Origin: Actinomycetales bacterium Actino_02
GTDB lineage: Bacteria > Actinomycetota > Actinomycetes > Propionibacteriales > Propionibacteriaceae
Reading direction: 5' to 3'
NCBI GenBank assembly: GCA_001603275.1
Contig: LUYM01000011.1
Coordinates: 48,931 to 112,930 of the forward strand
DNA: 64,000 nucleotides
Shown: positions 29,551 through 38,639 of the stretch, piece by piece
How the letters are laid out: each line of letters starts with the position of its first letter
How positions within the stretch are numbered: position 1 is the first letter of the stretch
Notes under the pieces: model-generated
Seen by the model: only the letters and a program-made list of their open reading frames with translations
The model's database searches: none
Told to the model about the DNA's origin: nothing
Made by a program: the position numbers and the translations under genes

Positions 29551-32066
29551 GACTCACCCTGACCCTGGCCTCGCGCTACCTGTTCGGTCGTGGCGCCCGG
29601 TCGCTGCTGACCACCCTGGCGGTGTCGCTGGGCGTGATGCTCACTTTCGGACTCAACGGGATCACTCCGGCCATGCAGGAGGCGTTCACTCGCAACCTGT
29701 TGTCCAGCGCGGGAGCCGTCGACCTTTCGGTCGAGGATGCGTCGGGCCAGCCATTTGCTGCCGACATCGCCGACCGGGTGGCGCGGACCGCAGGGGTGGC
29801 CGCAGTCAGCCCCGAACTGCAACGGATGGTGATCCTGCCGCAGACCAGCGGGAGCAGCGTTGAGCAGTTGACCCTGATCGGGGTGGACCCCAGCCTGGCT
29901 CCCGGCGTACGTGATCTCACCGTGGACGCCGGACGTGGGTTGGCGCCCGGGGACATGGCGGCCATGGTGGTCACCGCCGACCTGGCCGGACGCCTCAATC
30001 TGACCATCGGCGACTCGCTCGCGGTGCCGTCGGCTACCGGCAGCACCAGGCTGCGACTGGTCGGTCTGCTGGCCGGCAGTGGGGTTCCCGGCGAGAACCA
30101 GGCCTTCATCCCGCTGGCCGAGGCCCAGCAGCTGTTCTCGCTGTCCGGGCGGATCACCTCGGTCCAGGCCCGCGCGGTCGACGGCACCGACCGGGTCGCG
30201 CTGGAGAACACCGTCAAGGCTGAGCTGGGCACCGACTTCGCTGTCGGCGGCCTCTCGGCGAACACCAGCCTGCTGGCCTCGCTCCAGGTGGCCAATCTGA
30301 CCTTCCTGATGTTCTCGCTGTTCGCCCTGGCCACAGCCGGTTTCATCATTCTGAACAGCTTCCGCACCGTGGTGGCCCAGCGCCGTCGAGACATCGGCAT
30401 GCTCCGCGCTGTCGGCGCTCGGCGCCGGACCATCCTCGGGCTGTTCCTGGCTGAGTCGGTGCTGCAAGGCATCGTCGGCACGGGCATCGGTCTATTGCTG
30501 GGATGGGCGATGGCAGCCGCCTTCCTGGCCGCGATCGAACCGATCGCCAGCTCGATGATGCACCTGCAGGTTGTCGGGCCGCTGTTCACCCCGCAGACCT
30601 GGGCCACGGCGATCGTTCTCGGCGTGGGGGTGACCATTGCGGCCGCTCTGGTGCCAGCCCGAGCGGCCGCCCGAGTGTCGCCGCTGGAGGCGATGCGTCC
30701 GCCGGTGGCAGAGGTCAGCGGTCATCGGCTCGGGGTGAGCACCTGGATCGGCGTGGGTGCGCTGCTGGTGGCGACCTTCGGACTGTTCAGCGGTGCTACC
30801 GGCTTCGTGGGCTTCGGCTCGGTGCTGTTCCTCGTCGGAATCGCGCTGGTGGCCTCGGCGCTGGTGGTTCCGGCGGCCCGCTGGCTCGCGCCGCTGCTCG
30901 CCCTGCGCTATCCCCGCGAGGGTCCGATCGCTGCCGGGAACCTGCAGCGCAACCCCGGACGCAGCGGTGTCACGGTCACGGTGGTGATGCTCGGCTTGGC
31001 TGCCATCGTCGCCATGGTCACGGTGGTCAACTCGATCACGGTCGGCTTCATCGGCTACCTGGACCGCTCGATGTCAGCGAACTACCTGATCATCCCGCAG
31101 TCGATCGTGCTCTCTCAGGGCAATGTCGCTGCCGGTCCCGAGCTGGCCCGCCGGGTTGCGGACGTCCCGGGTGTGTCGGCGGTCACGACGCTGCGCCTGG
31201 GCCAGGCTCGATCGGACGGCGGGGACGTCCAGGTGATCGGCATCGACCCGGCCAGCTATCTCAAGGTCGGCGACTTCGACTGGAACGCCGGATCGTCGGA
31301 TCAGGCGGTCAGCCAGTTGCGCGCCGGTCGCTGGGTGATCGCCAACGGCGTCTATGCGGCAGCCCATCAGCTCGTCCTGGGCCAGCAGCTCACCCTGGAG
31401 ACACCCAACGGCACTCGCAGCTATCTGCTCGCCGGAATCGGCAACGACTATCTGAACGCGAAGCTGGCCACCCTGTACACGTCCCAGGTGAACCTGGCTC
31501 GCGACTTCAATGTCAGTTCCGACCTGATGGTGATGGCCAATCAGGATGCTGCGGCCGATCCGACGCAGGTGCAGGCCGCCCTCCAGCGGGTCACGGACGC
31601 CTATCCCGCCTTCACGCTGTACCAGTCCTCGGCCTGGAAGGCGGATCAGCTGGCCATCTTCAACACCTCGATGGTGTTCTTCGACGTGTTGATCGCTGCG
31701 CTGGCCCTGCCGTCCCTGCTGGCGCTGATCAACACGATGGCGATCAGCGTGCTGGCCCGGACCAGGGAGATCGGCATGCTGCGTGCGGTCGGAGCCACCC
31801 GGCGACAGGTGCGTCGAATGATTACGGCTGAGTCGGTGCTGCTCTCGGTGATCGGGACGGTTCTGGGTGTGGTCGCCGGCTTGTGGCTGGGTTTCGCCAT
31901 GGTCTTGGCGATGGGCTCGGTCGGCTGGCAGATGCCGTTCAGCTTCCCCTGGACCGGAATCGCGGTGGCCGTGGTCGTCGGGCTCGTGTTTGGCGTCCTC
32001 GCCGCGCGGACCCCGGCGCGCAACGCTTCCCGGCTTCAGGTGGTGTCCGCACTCCGCCAGGAGTGA
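29547..32066 (+). CDS. FtsX/MacB-family ABC permease, duplicated-core type
   Basis: 839 aa. An N-terminal helix and extracellular MacB-PCD-like domain (about 40-240) are followed by a first FtsX core of three helices (about 250-375, RRRDIGMLRAVGARRRTILG), two more helices, a second extracellular domain (about 490-700) and a second FtsX core (about 710-830, TREIGMLRAVGATRRQVRRM). The duplicated core means one chain can form the whole permease. Mechanotransmission or lipid/peptide export is expected with the ATPase and HlyD-like partners. GTG 29547 overlaps the ATPase stop. Confidence 0.92.
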   Translation: MRLTLTLASRYLFGRGARSLLTTLAVSLGVMLTFGLNGITPAMQEAFTRNLLSSAGAVDLSVEDASGQPFAADIADRVARTAGVAAVSPELQRMVILPQTSGSSVEQLTLIGVDPSLAPGVRDLTVDAGRGLAPGDMAAMVVTADLAGRLNLTIGDSLAVPSATGSTRLRLVGLLAGSGVPGENQAFIPLAEAQQLFSLSGRITSVQARAVDGTDRVALENTVKAELGTDFAVGGLSANTSLLASLQVANLTFLMFSLFALATAGFIILNSFRTVVAQRRRDIGMLRAVGARRRTILGLFLAESVLQGIVGTGIGLLLGWAMAAAFLAAIEPIASSMMHLQVVGPLFTPQTWATAIVLGVGVTIAAALVPARAAARVSPLEAMRPPVAEVSGHRLGVSTWIGVGALLVATFGLFSGATGFVGFGSVLFLVGIALVASALVVPAARWLAPLLALRYPREGPIAAGNLQRNPGRSGVTVTVVMLGLAAIVAMVTVVNSITVGFIGYLDRSMSANYLIIPQSIVLSQGNVAAGPELARRVADVPGVSAVTTLRLGQARSDGGDVQVIGIDPASYLKVGDFDWNAGSSDQAVSQLRAGRWVIANGVYAAAHQLVLGQQLTLETPNGTRSYLLAGIGNDYLNAKLATLYTSQVNLARDFNVSSDLMVMANQDAAADPTQVQAALQRVTDAYPAFTLYQSSAWKADQLAIFNTSMVFFDVLIAALALPSLLALINTMAISVLARTREIGMLRAVGATRRQVRRMITAESVLLSVIGTVLGVVAGLWLGFAMVLAMGSVGWQMPFSFPWTGIAVAVVVGLVFGVLAARTPARNASRLQVVSALRQE

Positions 32067-32114
32067 CCCGAATCCGGCTTCAGCGAAAACCGCGAGGCAT
32101 TGGTGGGTGGACTC

Positions 32115-32120
32115 TACGCT
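32115..32120 (+). promoter_or_regulatory. -10 box TACGCT of the YdcF-like gene (leaderless)
   Basis: TACGCT is followed by 6 nt and GTG 32127. Confidence 0.6.
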
Positions 32121-32126
32121 GGGCCT

Positions 32127-32876
32127 GTGAGGAGCATCGACGCTGGCGCGCACCCCGTGATTCGGGCTGTCCTGCTGATTCTCGGACTGGGGCTCGGAGC
32201 GAACGCGCTCTGGCTGGCGGCCGTGGCCAACCTGACTCTGGGGACTCTCCTGGTGGGCCTGCTTGCGGTGGCCTTCCTGGTGTGGGCATGGGTGTTCCGT
32301 CGGTTGCCTGGGCTGGCGAATGGTCTGATCGTCGCAGCCCTAGCGGCATTGCTGGCCTGGTCCGGCTTCCTGTCCTGGTTCGGGAACCACAACACCGTCG
32401 ACGATCACGAGGACGCAGTGATCGTCCTCGGCGCTGCTGTCCACGGCAGCACTCTGTCCAACACCTTCAAGGAGCGACTGGACACCACGGTGGCCTACCA
32501 CCAGCAGAACCCGGACGCGTGGATCGTCGTCACCGGCGGCCAAGGCCCACAAGAGGACCTCACCGAGGCCGATGCCGCCGCGACCTATCTGGAGAGCCAG
32601 GGCATCCCTGGCAATCAGATTCTGCGGGATGAGAAGTCGACGTCGACCGAGGAGAACTTCCGGTTCGCCAAGGACTTGCTCGACCGACAGCTGGGAACGA
32701 CCTACCGCGTCGGCTTCATCACCGACGACTTCCACGTCTTTCGGGCCGAGAGACTGGCTCGGGCGGCCGGTCTGGAACCGACTCATCTGAGCTGCCACTC
32801 GCCCTGGTACTTCTGGCCGGTCAACTACGCCCGGGAGAGTGCCGTGGCGCTGTGGAACCTGCTTGCCGGGTCCTGA
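32127..32876 (+). CDS. YdcF/DUF218-family membrane protein
   Basis: 249 aa. Three hydrophobic segments (about residues 10-90) are followed by a DUF218 domain: DAVIVLGAAVHGSTLSNTFK, WIVVTGGQG, the acidic TEADAAATYLESQGIP, ILRDEKSTSTEENFRFAK and FITDDFHVFRAERLA. The family includes SanA and YdcF, linked to envelope integrity; catalytic activity is not settled. The GTG start is fixed by the leaderless -10 box. A strong hairpin terminator follows. Confidence 0.88.
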   Translation: MRSIDAGAHPVIRAVLLILGLGLGANALWLAAVANLTLGTLLVGLLAVAFLVWAWVFRRLPGLANGLIVAALAALLAWSGFLSWFGNHNTVDDHEDAVIVLGAAVHGSTLSNTFKERLDTTVAYHQQNPDAWIVVTGGQGPQEDLTEADAAATYLESQGIPGNQILRDEKSTSTEENFRFAKDLLDRQLGTTYRVGFITDDFHVFRAERLARAAGLEPTHLSCHSPWYFWPVNYARESAVALWNLLAGS

Positions 32877-32907
32877 CACTTCTCGTCGGTCTGCGACCGA
32901 ACGCACA

Positions 32908-32938
32908 ACGGCCCCGCTCGCCAGGCGAGCGGGGCCGT
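32908..32938. terminator. Bidirectional terminator between YdcF-like and cold-shock genes
   Basis: ACGGCCCCGCTCGCC and its exact complement form a near-continuous GC-rich hairpin between two convergent genes. Confidence 0.85.
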
Positions 32939-32951
32939 CGTATCTAGAGGC

Positions 32952-33155
32952 TTACAGGGGGGTGATGTTCGAAGCCTGCGGGCCCTTCGGGCCCTGCGTG
33001 ATCTCGAACTGCACCTTCTGGTTCTCGTCCAGGCTCCGGAAACCCGAGCTAGCGATCGCCGAGTAGTGAGCGAACACATCGGGTCCACCGCCGTCGGGGG
33101 CGATGAAGCCGAATCCCTTCTCCGCGTTGAACCACTTAACGGTGCCAGTGGCCAT
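32952..33155 (-). CDS. Cold-shock protein (CspA family)
   Basis: 67-aa OB-fold nucleic-acid chaperone with RNP1 (KGFGFIAPD) and RNP2 (VFAHYSA) motifs. It binds single-stranded RNA or DNA and melts mRNA structure. ATG 33155 has AGGAG at a normal distance. The VFAHYSA motif replaces the common VFVHFSA. About 150 bp upstream without a gene may be the long 5' leader typical of csp mRNAs. Confidence 0.96.
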   Translation of the reverse strand: MATGTVKWFNAEKGFGFIAPDGGGPDVFAHYSAIASSGFRSLDENQKVQFEITQGPKGPQASNITPL

Positions 33156-33371
33156 GCAACAACTCCTTCTAATGGGTGCGGCCCCGACTGCCGAGACCGC
33201 CTGTCGTCTCCGCACCCTTGCTAAAGCCTGGCTTCGTCCCGCCTCGGGACTCTGCCGGTACATCGACTACCGCACTGACGATACCGGTCGGCTCCCCAAT
33301 TGGGGAGTAAAGCCGCGGATGGGTGTCAATTTGTGACCTTTGTGAGACCTCAAACGCCGGTGTTACCGCGA

Positions 33372-33887
33372 TCATGCCGGGTTGGGCTGCCACGCACCCC
33401 CGTACAACTCGCCGGTCTCGCGGCGCCGGGCGGCGGCCAGGGCCCGCTGAAGGCGCGGACGGTTGTAGCGCTGGATCAGGATGAACGGCAGGTTTCCGGT
33501 CACCGCGATCGCCAGCACGAACAGCCACGAGGGCAGCGGCGTCCACAGTTTCATCACCACCACCGAGAGCACTGCGCGGACGTGGTGCGACTCGGCTCGG
33601 CAGGTCTGGACAACGAATTCGTTGAGGTACTCCGGATCGCTGGTGGTCAGTCGCTTCTTGGAGAAGCTGCCGCGACGAGTGAACGAGGGCAGACGATCCT
33701 TCCAGCGGTCGATCTGCAGCTTGCGGTAGATCCGTCCGCGCTCTTCCCAACCCCGGCTTCGGTAGGCCGGACGCATCGGATCGAACCAGGAAGCGGGCAG
33801 GTAGGGGTCGATCACGATCCGCACCACGGTGGCTGCCCAGTAGAGCATGAAGTTGAACCAGAACACCTGGTCAAACATCGCGAACAT
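33372..33887 (-). CDS. CrtO-like acyltransferase (glycosyl-4,4'-diaponeurosporenoate acyltransferase family)
   Basis: 171 aa with two to three hydrophobic segments and the family pattern: RSRGWEERGRIYRKLQIDRW, KDRLPSF, an Asn/Glu-rich middle (YLNEFVVQTCRAESHHV) and the C-terminal QRYNRPRLQRAL. In Staphylococcus CrtO adds a fatty acid to the glucosyl carotenoid of staphyloxanthin. No carotenoid gene is in the window, so the acceptor here is likely another glycolipid (inference). ATG 33887 has AGAGGTGA upstream. It is divergent, with a 58-bp gap, from a GT2 glycosyltransferase that is a plausible partner. Confidence 0.75.
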   Translation of the reverse strand: MFAMFDQVFWFNFMLYWAATVVRIVIDPYLPASWFDPMRPAYRSRGWEERGRIYRKLQIDRWKDRLPSFTRRGSFSKKRLTTSDPEYLNEFVVQTCRAESHHVRAVLSVVVMKLWTPLPSWLFVLAIAVTGNLPFILIQRYNRPRLQRALAAARRRETGELYGGAWQPNPA

Positions 33888-33945
33888 CCCGATCACCTCT
33901 CCGATCCATCCTAGTCGTCTGGTTTTCGGCACAGATGCGGGCACA

Positions 33946-35247
33946 ATGGGTGAGAGCGGCGGCAGACGCAGCCGGATCGGGAAGGGGTTCACCTTGATCG
34001 CAGTGCTGCTGACGATCTGCACAGTCGGGCTCGTCATCAGTGGGCTTTACGGGGTGTACCAGATGGTGGTGAGCATCCGCTTCGGCGGCAAGCTCCCCGC
34101 TCTTCCGGAGGCCGAGGGTAGAGCCCATAGGTTCGCCATCCTGATCTTCGCCCGCAACGAAGAGGTCGTGATCGGCCAGTTGCTGGCCAGCCTGAACGCC
34201 CAGGACTACCCGTCCGACGCTTACCGCGTCTTCGTCACGGCCGACAACTGCACCGACCGCACGGCCGAGATCGCCCGCGAGGCGGGCGCGGTGGTCTACG
34301 AGCGATCCAGCGGCGGGCCGGCCGGAAAGGGAGCGGCGCTCACCTGGTTCTTCGCCGAGCACTTCCCCGACGATTTCGACGCCTGTGTGATCTTCGACGC
34401 CGACAATGTCGTCGACCCCGGCTTCCTGGCCGCTATGAACCGGCAGCTGGCGGCCGGACACCAAATCGCGGTCGGCTACCGGATGGGCAAGAACCCGTCC
34501 AGCTCTTGGGTGGCCGGAGCGAACACGATCTTCTGGCTGCTGCAGTCCCGGTTCATTCATCTGCCGCGGGCCCGCTGGAACCTGCCGTGCACCACGGTGG
34601 GTGGCACCGGCTTCATGTTCGCGCTGCGGGTGCTGGGCTCATCCGGCTGGCAGACCAAGAGCGCCTGTGAGGACATCGAGTTCACGCTGAAGGCGATCGC
34701 CAACGGCTGGCATGTCGCCTTCGCCGACGACGCGCTGTTCTTCGACGAGCAGCCGCTCACCTTCAGTCAGTCGCTGATTCAGCGCTATCGCTGGTCGGTG
34801 GGCACGATGCAGTTGGTGCGGACCGCGGTGCCGCAGCTGCTGGCCAGCGTCCGCCGCGGCCAGTTGAGCGCCATGGACGGCGCGCTCTACATCATCGGGG
34901 TCACGGTCGGTGGCCTGTCGAGCATCCTCTGGGCGGCGACCGTCGTGCTCGGGCTGGCCAGTGGTGCCGGCCTGAACGACACTCTGCTCAGCCTCGCCTT
35001 CGGCACTGTGGCCGGCTATCTGGTGCTGCTGGCCTTCGGGCTGCTGGTCGTTCGCTTGGAGCGCGCTCGCTGGACGGGCATGGCCAAGGCGATCTTCGGC
35101 TTCCCGGTGTGGCTGTTCGCGTGGTCGATCATCAACGTGGTCGTGCTGTTCTACCGGGATCCGACCTGGCACATCGTCAACCACACCGAGAGTCTCTCGC
35201 TGGCCGAGTCGGTCCGGCTGAGCTCGCTGCCCACCCGCAACTCCTGA
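33946..35247 (+). CDS. Membrane-bound family 2 glycosyltransferase (processive type)
   Basis: 433 aa. An N-terminal helix (residues 12-35) is followed by a cytoplasmic GT-A domain with FAILIFARNEE, VTADNCTDRTAEIA, DADN (metal/UDP site), the catalytic CEDIEFTLKA and QRYRW (QxxRW), then four C-terminal transmembrane segments. It is related to hyaluronan/cellulose/poly-GlcNAc synthases and to CrtQ-type glucosyltransferases. The QxxRW motif suggests processive or lipid-linked transfer of sugar across the membrane. It is divergent from the CrtO-like acyltransferase. The start is uncertain, as no clear ribosome-binding site precedes ATG 33946. Confidence 0.83.
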   Translation: MGESGGRRSRIGKGFTLIAVLLTICTVGLVISGLYGVYQMVVSIRFGGKLPALPEAEGRAHRFAILIFARNEEVVIGQLLASLNAQDYPSDAYRVFVTADNCTDRTAEIAREAGAVVYERSSGGPAGKGAALTWFFAEHFPDDFDACVIFDADNVVDPGFLAAMNRQLAAGHQIAVGYRMGKNPSSSWVAGANTIFWLLQSRFIHLPRARWNLPCTTVGGTGFMFALRVLGSSGWQTKSACEDIEFTLKAIANGWHVAFADDALFFDEQPLTFSQSLIQRYRWSVGTMQLVRTAVPQLLASVRRGQLSAMDGALYIIGVTVGGLSSILWAATVVLGLASGAGLNDTLLSLAFGTVAGYLVLLAFGLLVVRLERARWTGMAKAIFGFPVWLFAWSIINVVVLFYRDPTWHIVNHTESLSLAESVRLSSLPTRNS

Positions 35248-35332
35248 TTTCGGCGAGAGTCGCTGTCGCGTTCGAGAGCATCCCGGACGCCTCTGCGTGG
35301 GTAGCGGCGCTCGGTGGCCGGGGACGAGCCGG

Positions 35333-35644
35333 TCAGGGCAGGCCGAAGAACCGTCCGGCCGCTGCGGCCAAGGCGCCGGCCAAGACCACCACCAGGTAGG
35401 GCGCCTTCAGCTTCAGCGCGATCGCGCCGGCCGCCAGTGCCAGCAACCGGGAGTCGAGAGCCAACGCCTGTCCGCTGGCGACGGTGTTCATCGTGGTCAG
35501 CGAGGCCAGAAGGCCGACGGTCATGGCTGCGGCCAGCTCGGTCACCGGTGGACGGTCCAGCAGCGACTGCGGCAACAAGTAGCCGGCCAGCTTGATGGCG
35601 AACGCGGTCGCGGCCCCCAGCAGAACCCAGGACAGGATGCTCAT
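35333..35644 (-). CDS. azlD: AzlD-type branched-chain amino-acid exporter subunit
   Basis: 103 aa with four hydrophobic segments, the small subunit that pairs with AzlC. Features include AIKLAGYLLPQSLLDRPP and TMNTVASGQALALDSRLLAL. ATG 35644 overlaps the azlC stop (ATGA), and the two form the exporter of branched-chain amino acids or their analogues. Confidence 0.9.
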   Translation of the reverse strand: MSILSWVLLGAATAFAIKLAGYLLPQSLLDRPPVTELAAAMTVGLLASLTTMNTVASGQALALDSRLLALAAGAIALKLKAPYLVVVLAGALAAAAGRFFGLP

Positions 35645-36333
35645 TCGGCGACCACCTTCCGACGCCGCTGGAGCGCCCAGACCGCCGCCGTCACGGCTGC
35701 TGCGATCAGCACCGGGATGCCCGGCGGTACCAGCGGAGTCGTGATGATCGTCACCATCGCGGCCACCACGGCGATCGCCACCGGATCCTTGGCCGAGAGC
35801 CGTGGCCAGAGCAGCCCGAGGAAGGCTGCCACCGCGGCGCCGTCCAGGCCCCACTGCTTGGGGTCGCCCAGGGCGTCCCCGGCGAGGGCGCCGATCAGAG
35901 TGAAGGCGTTCCAGGTCAGCCAGACGCCCAGGCCGGCCGTCCAGAAGCCGCGGACCCGCTCGTCATGGCTGTCCTGCGCGGTTGCGGTGGCCGTCGACTC
36001 GTCGATGGTGAGCTGGGCCATGACGGGAATCAGGCGAGCCGGTGGGCGAATCAGCGCCTTGAGCTGCATCCCGTAGATGCCGTTGCGGACGCCCAGCAAG
36101 GTGGCGGCCGCCCAGGCCGCCGCTCCGGTACCGCCGCCACCGACCACGCCGATGAAGGCGAACTGAGAGCCGCCGGTGAACATCAACGCGCTGAGCAGGC
36201 AGGTCTCCCAGACGCTCAGGCCCGCGGTGACCGACAGGGCGCCGAACGAGACTCCGTAGACCCCGACCGCGACGGCGATCGACAACCCCATTCGGGTGGC
36301 CGGGGTGAACCAGCCGGCTCGAATCGTTGGCAC
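35641..36333 (-). CDS. azlC: AzlC-type branched-chain amino-acid exporter subunit
   Basis: 230 aa with about six membrane segments and the AzlC signature: YGVSFGALSVTAGLSVWETCLLSALMF-type first helices (with GGSQFAFIGV) and QLTIDESTATA. Together with AzlD it exports valine/leucine/isoleucine-like compounds. GTG 36333 is chosen because TAGCTT lies 7 nt upstream on the same strand; the frame is open further, but that sequence is the divergent neighbour's promoter. Confidence 0.9.
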   Translation of the reverse strand: MPTIRAGWFTPATRMGLSIAVAVGVYGVSFGALSVTAGLSVWETCLLSALMFTGGSQFAFIGVVGGGGTGAAAWAAATLLGVRNGIYGMQLKALIRPPARLIPVMAQLTIDESTATATAQDSHDERVRGFWTAGLGVWLTWNAFTLIGALAGDALGDPKQWGLDGAAVAAFLGLLWPRLSAKDPVAIAVVAAMVTIITTPLVPPGIPVLIAAAVTAAVWALQRRRKVVAE

Positions 36334-36340
36334 CCGAGCC

Positions 36341-36346
36341 AAGCTA
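36341..36346 (-). promoter_or_regulatory. -10 box TAGCTT of azlC (leaderless)
   Basis: On the minus strand TAGCTT is followed by 7 nt and GTG 36333. Confidence 0.6.
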
Positions 36347-36454
36347 GCGCATCGGCGCGGGGCACCGACGATGCGGCTCAGCGCGCGGGCAGTGGCCTTA
36401 CTTGGCGCTCCGGTTTCGGCCAGAATCGAGCCAGCCGAGCAGCAGGAGACCCAC

Positions 36455-37111
36455 ATGAGCCGCACCCTCACCCCGTCCCGGATGGCCGACCGGATGAGCG
36501 ACGACCGCAGCGTCCTGGACGCCGTCCTGGACGAATCCCTGGTCGGCTACCTCGGGATCAGTCTGGACGAGGGGCCGCTGGTGTTGCCGGTTAGCTACGC
36601 CCGCGACGGGGACCGGTTGTTGTTCCACGGGTCCACCGGCTCGCACCGGATGCGGGCGATCGCGGCCGGCGCCGAGGTCTGCTTCAGCGTGGCCGTCATG
36701 GACGCCCTGAAGATCTCCCGCACCGGTGAGGGCACCGGCATGCGTTATCGCAGTGCCGTGGTGTTCGGTGCGTGCACGCGCATGGACGAGGCCGAGAAGG
36801 AGCGGGCGCTGGAGGTCTACCTGGATCGCTACCTGCCCGGCCGCACCGCCGAGGTGCGCCGCTCGACCAAGAAGGAACTCGCCGCGACCATGGTGTTGAG
36901 CCTGCCGATCGAGCAGTGGTCGGTGAAGACGGCCGACGGTTTCCCCTCGGACGAACCCGAAGACATCGCAGCCGGCGGCTGGGCCGGCGTGGTGCCGCTG
37001 CGCATGGTCTGGGAAGCACCGATCCCCAACCCCGATCTGGGGCTGGGGATCGATGTTCCTGCTTCGGTCCTTCAGTTGACCCGCAATCAGGCCAGCGGCT
37101 CCGCCTCGTAG
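36455..37111 (+). CDS. PNPOx-like flavin-binding protein (NimA-related)
   Basis: 218 aa with a split-barrel fold: LVGYLGISLDEGPLVLPVSYARDGDRLLFHG, then HRMRAIAAGAEVCFSV and a YRSAVVFGACTRM strand. Relatives bind FMN or F420/haem and include nitroimidazole-resistance NimA reductases. AGGAG lies seven bases before ATG 36455. Its 3' end overlaps the convergent uracil permease gene by 25 bp. The substrate is unknown. Confidence 0.82.
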   Translation: MSRTLTPSRMADRMSDDRSVLDAVLDESLVGYLGISLDEGPLVLPVSYARDGDRLLFHGSTGSHRMRAIAAGAEVCFSVAVMDALKISRTGEGTGMRYRSAVVFGACTRMDEAEKERALEVYLDRYLPGRTAEVRRSTKKELAATMVLSLPIEQWSVKTADGFPSDEPEDIAAGGWAGVVPLRMVWEAPIPNPDLGLGIDVPASVLQLTRNQASGSAS

Positions 37112-38481
37112 TCAGGGAAGCTGACCTCAGCCTTCTCGCTGATGTCGGTTCCGCGCACCTTCGCGATGCTGCGCATCAGGTGGTAGAGCACCAGCGCGGT
37201 GATCGTCCCGACCGTCACGCCACCGAAGGTCATGCCGCCGAGGGTGAAGGTGAAGTTCGCGATGCCCATGATCAGGCCGACAGCGGCCGGGATCAGGTTC
37301 ACCGGGTTAGTGAAGACCACCTTGTTCTCGATCCAGATTCGGGCACCGAGGAGCCCGATCATGCCGTAGAGGACGGTGCCGGCTGCGCCGATCACGCCGC
37401 CGGGAATCGTGAAGATGGCCGCGCCGAACTTCGGGATGAACGACAGCAGGATCGCAAAGCAGCCGGCGATCCAGTACAGCGCCGTGGAGTAGACCTTGGT
37501 GGCCGCCATCACGCCGATGTTCTCGGCGTAGGTGGTGGTACCCGAACCGCCGCCCAGGCCGGCCAGGGTGGTGGCCACGCCGTCAGCCAGCAGGGCGCGT
37601 CCCATCGTCTTGTCGTAGTTCTTGCCGGTCATCAGCGAGACCGACTTCACGTGGCCCACGTTCTCGGCGATCAGGACCAGAACCACCGGCAGGAACAGTG
37701 CGGCAACACCGAAGTCGACGGTGGGCAGGGCGAAGGCGGGCAGGCCGAACCAGGCGGCCTCGCCGACGGACTTGAAGTCGACCTGGCCCTGGAGCAGAGC
37801 GGCCACATAGCCGACCAGCACACCGAGCAGGATCGACAAGCGTCCCAGAAGACCCTTGAACAGCACGGCGATCAGCACGATGGCGATCACGGTGACCCAA
37901 CCGGTCAGCGGAGCCGCCGCGAAGCCACCGGTGATCGTGGTGGTGATCTGGCAGCCGGTGACCGGATCGGGGGTGCACTTGCCGGCCGCGTCCAGGGCGA
38001 CCGACTGCGAGCTGCTCATCCAGGCCGCACTGGCCAGGTTGAAGCCGATCAGCATCACGATGGTGCCGGTCATCACCGGCGGCATCAGGGCGTCGATCCA
38101 GGCCGAGCCGGCCAGGTGCACCACGGTGCCGACGATGGCCAGCAGGATTCCGGTGAGCATAATGCCGAACAGGGCGCGGCTGAAGTCCTTGCCGGCGCTG
38201 GAGGCGATCACCGGGGAGATGAAGGCGAACGACGAACCTAGGTAGCTGGGCAGCCGGTTGCCGGTGATGAGGAGGAACAGCAGCGTGCCGACGCCGCTGA
38301 AGAACAGTGTGGTGGTGACCGGGAAGCCGGTGATCAGCGGCACCAGGAAGGTGGCGCCGAACATGGCCACGACGTGCTGGGCGCCGAGCCCGAACATCTT
38401 GCCCCAGCCGAGTCTTTCGTCGGGTCCGACAACCTCTCCCGGTTGTACGACACCATTGCCGTGCAACTGCCAAATAGCCAT
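37087..38481 (-). CDS. Uracil/xanthine permease, NCS2 family
   Basis: 464 aa with about 12-14 membrane segments. UraA-type signatures are LGAQHVVAMFGATFLVPLI near the N-terminus, the SYLGSSFAFISPV strand-loop, PVVLVLIAENVGHVKSVSLM (conserved Glu for substrate) and a GGGSGTTTYAENIGV motif. It imports uracil (or xanthine) with protons. AAGGGA precedes ATG 38481. The insert CTPDPVTGC at about residue 160 lies outside the core motifs. No pyrimidine genes adjoin it. Confidence 0.92.
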   Translation of the reverse strand: MAIWQLHGNGVVQPGEVVGPDERLGWGKMFGLGAQHVVAMFGATFLVPLITGFPVTTTLFFSGVGTLLFLLITGNRLPSYLGSSFAFISPVIASSAGKDFSRALFGIMLTGILLAIVGTVVHLAGSAWIDALMPPVMTGTIVMLIGFNLASAAWMSSSQSVALDAAGKCTPDPVTGCQITTTITGGFAAAPLTGWVTVIAIVLIAVLFKGLLGRLSILLGVLVGYVAALLQGQVDFKSVGEAAWFGLPAFALPTVDFGVAALFLPVVLVLIAENVGHVKSVSLMTGKNYDKTMGRALLADGVATTLAGLGGGSGTTTYAENIGVMAATKVYSTALYWIAGCFAILLSFIPKFGAAIFTIPGGVIGAAGTVLYGMIGLLGARIWIENKVVFTNPVNLIPAAVGLIMGIANFTFTLGGMTFGGVTVGTITALVLYHLMRSIAKVRGTDISEKAEVSFPDYEAEPLA

Positions 38482-38560
38482 ATGAGTTCCCTTTCGCCAG
38501 CGGCCGAGCGCAGCCTATTGAGCGGGGGACGTTGTTGGGCCGATGTTCACTTTTGCGAAT

Positions 38561-38607
38561 CTCCTGCACAGCCGGTCCGGATCGGCTATGCGCCCGCTGT
38601 GCAGGAG
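38561..38607 (-). terminator. Inverted repeat downstream of the TreS-like gene
   Basis: CTCCTGCACAGC (38561-38572) pairs exactly with 38596-38607 and lies 33 bp past the GH13 stop on the minus strand. The U-tract is weak, so it may instead belong to the leader of the uracil permease gene. Confidence 0.5.
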
Positions 38608-38639
38608 GCGGGCACGGGCTCCAGGCCGGTGTCGGGCGA

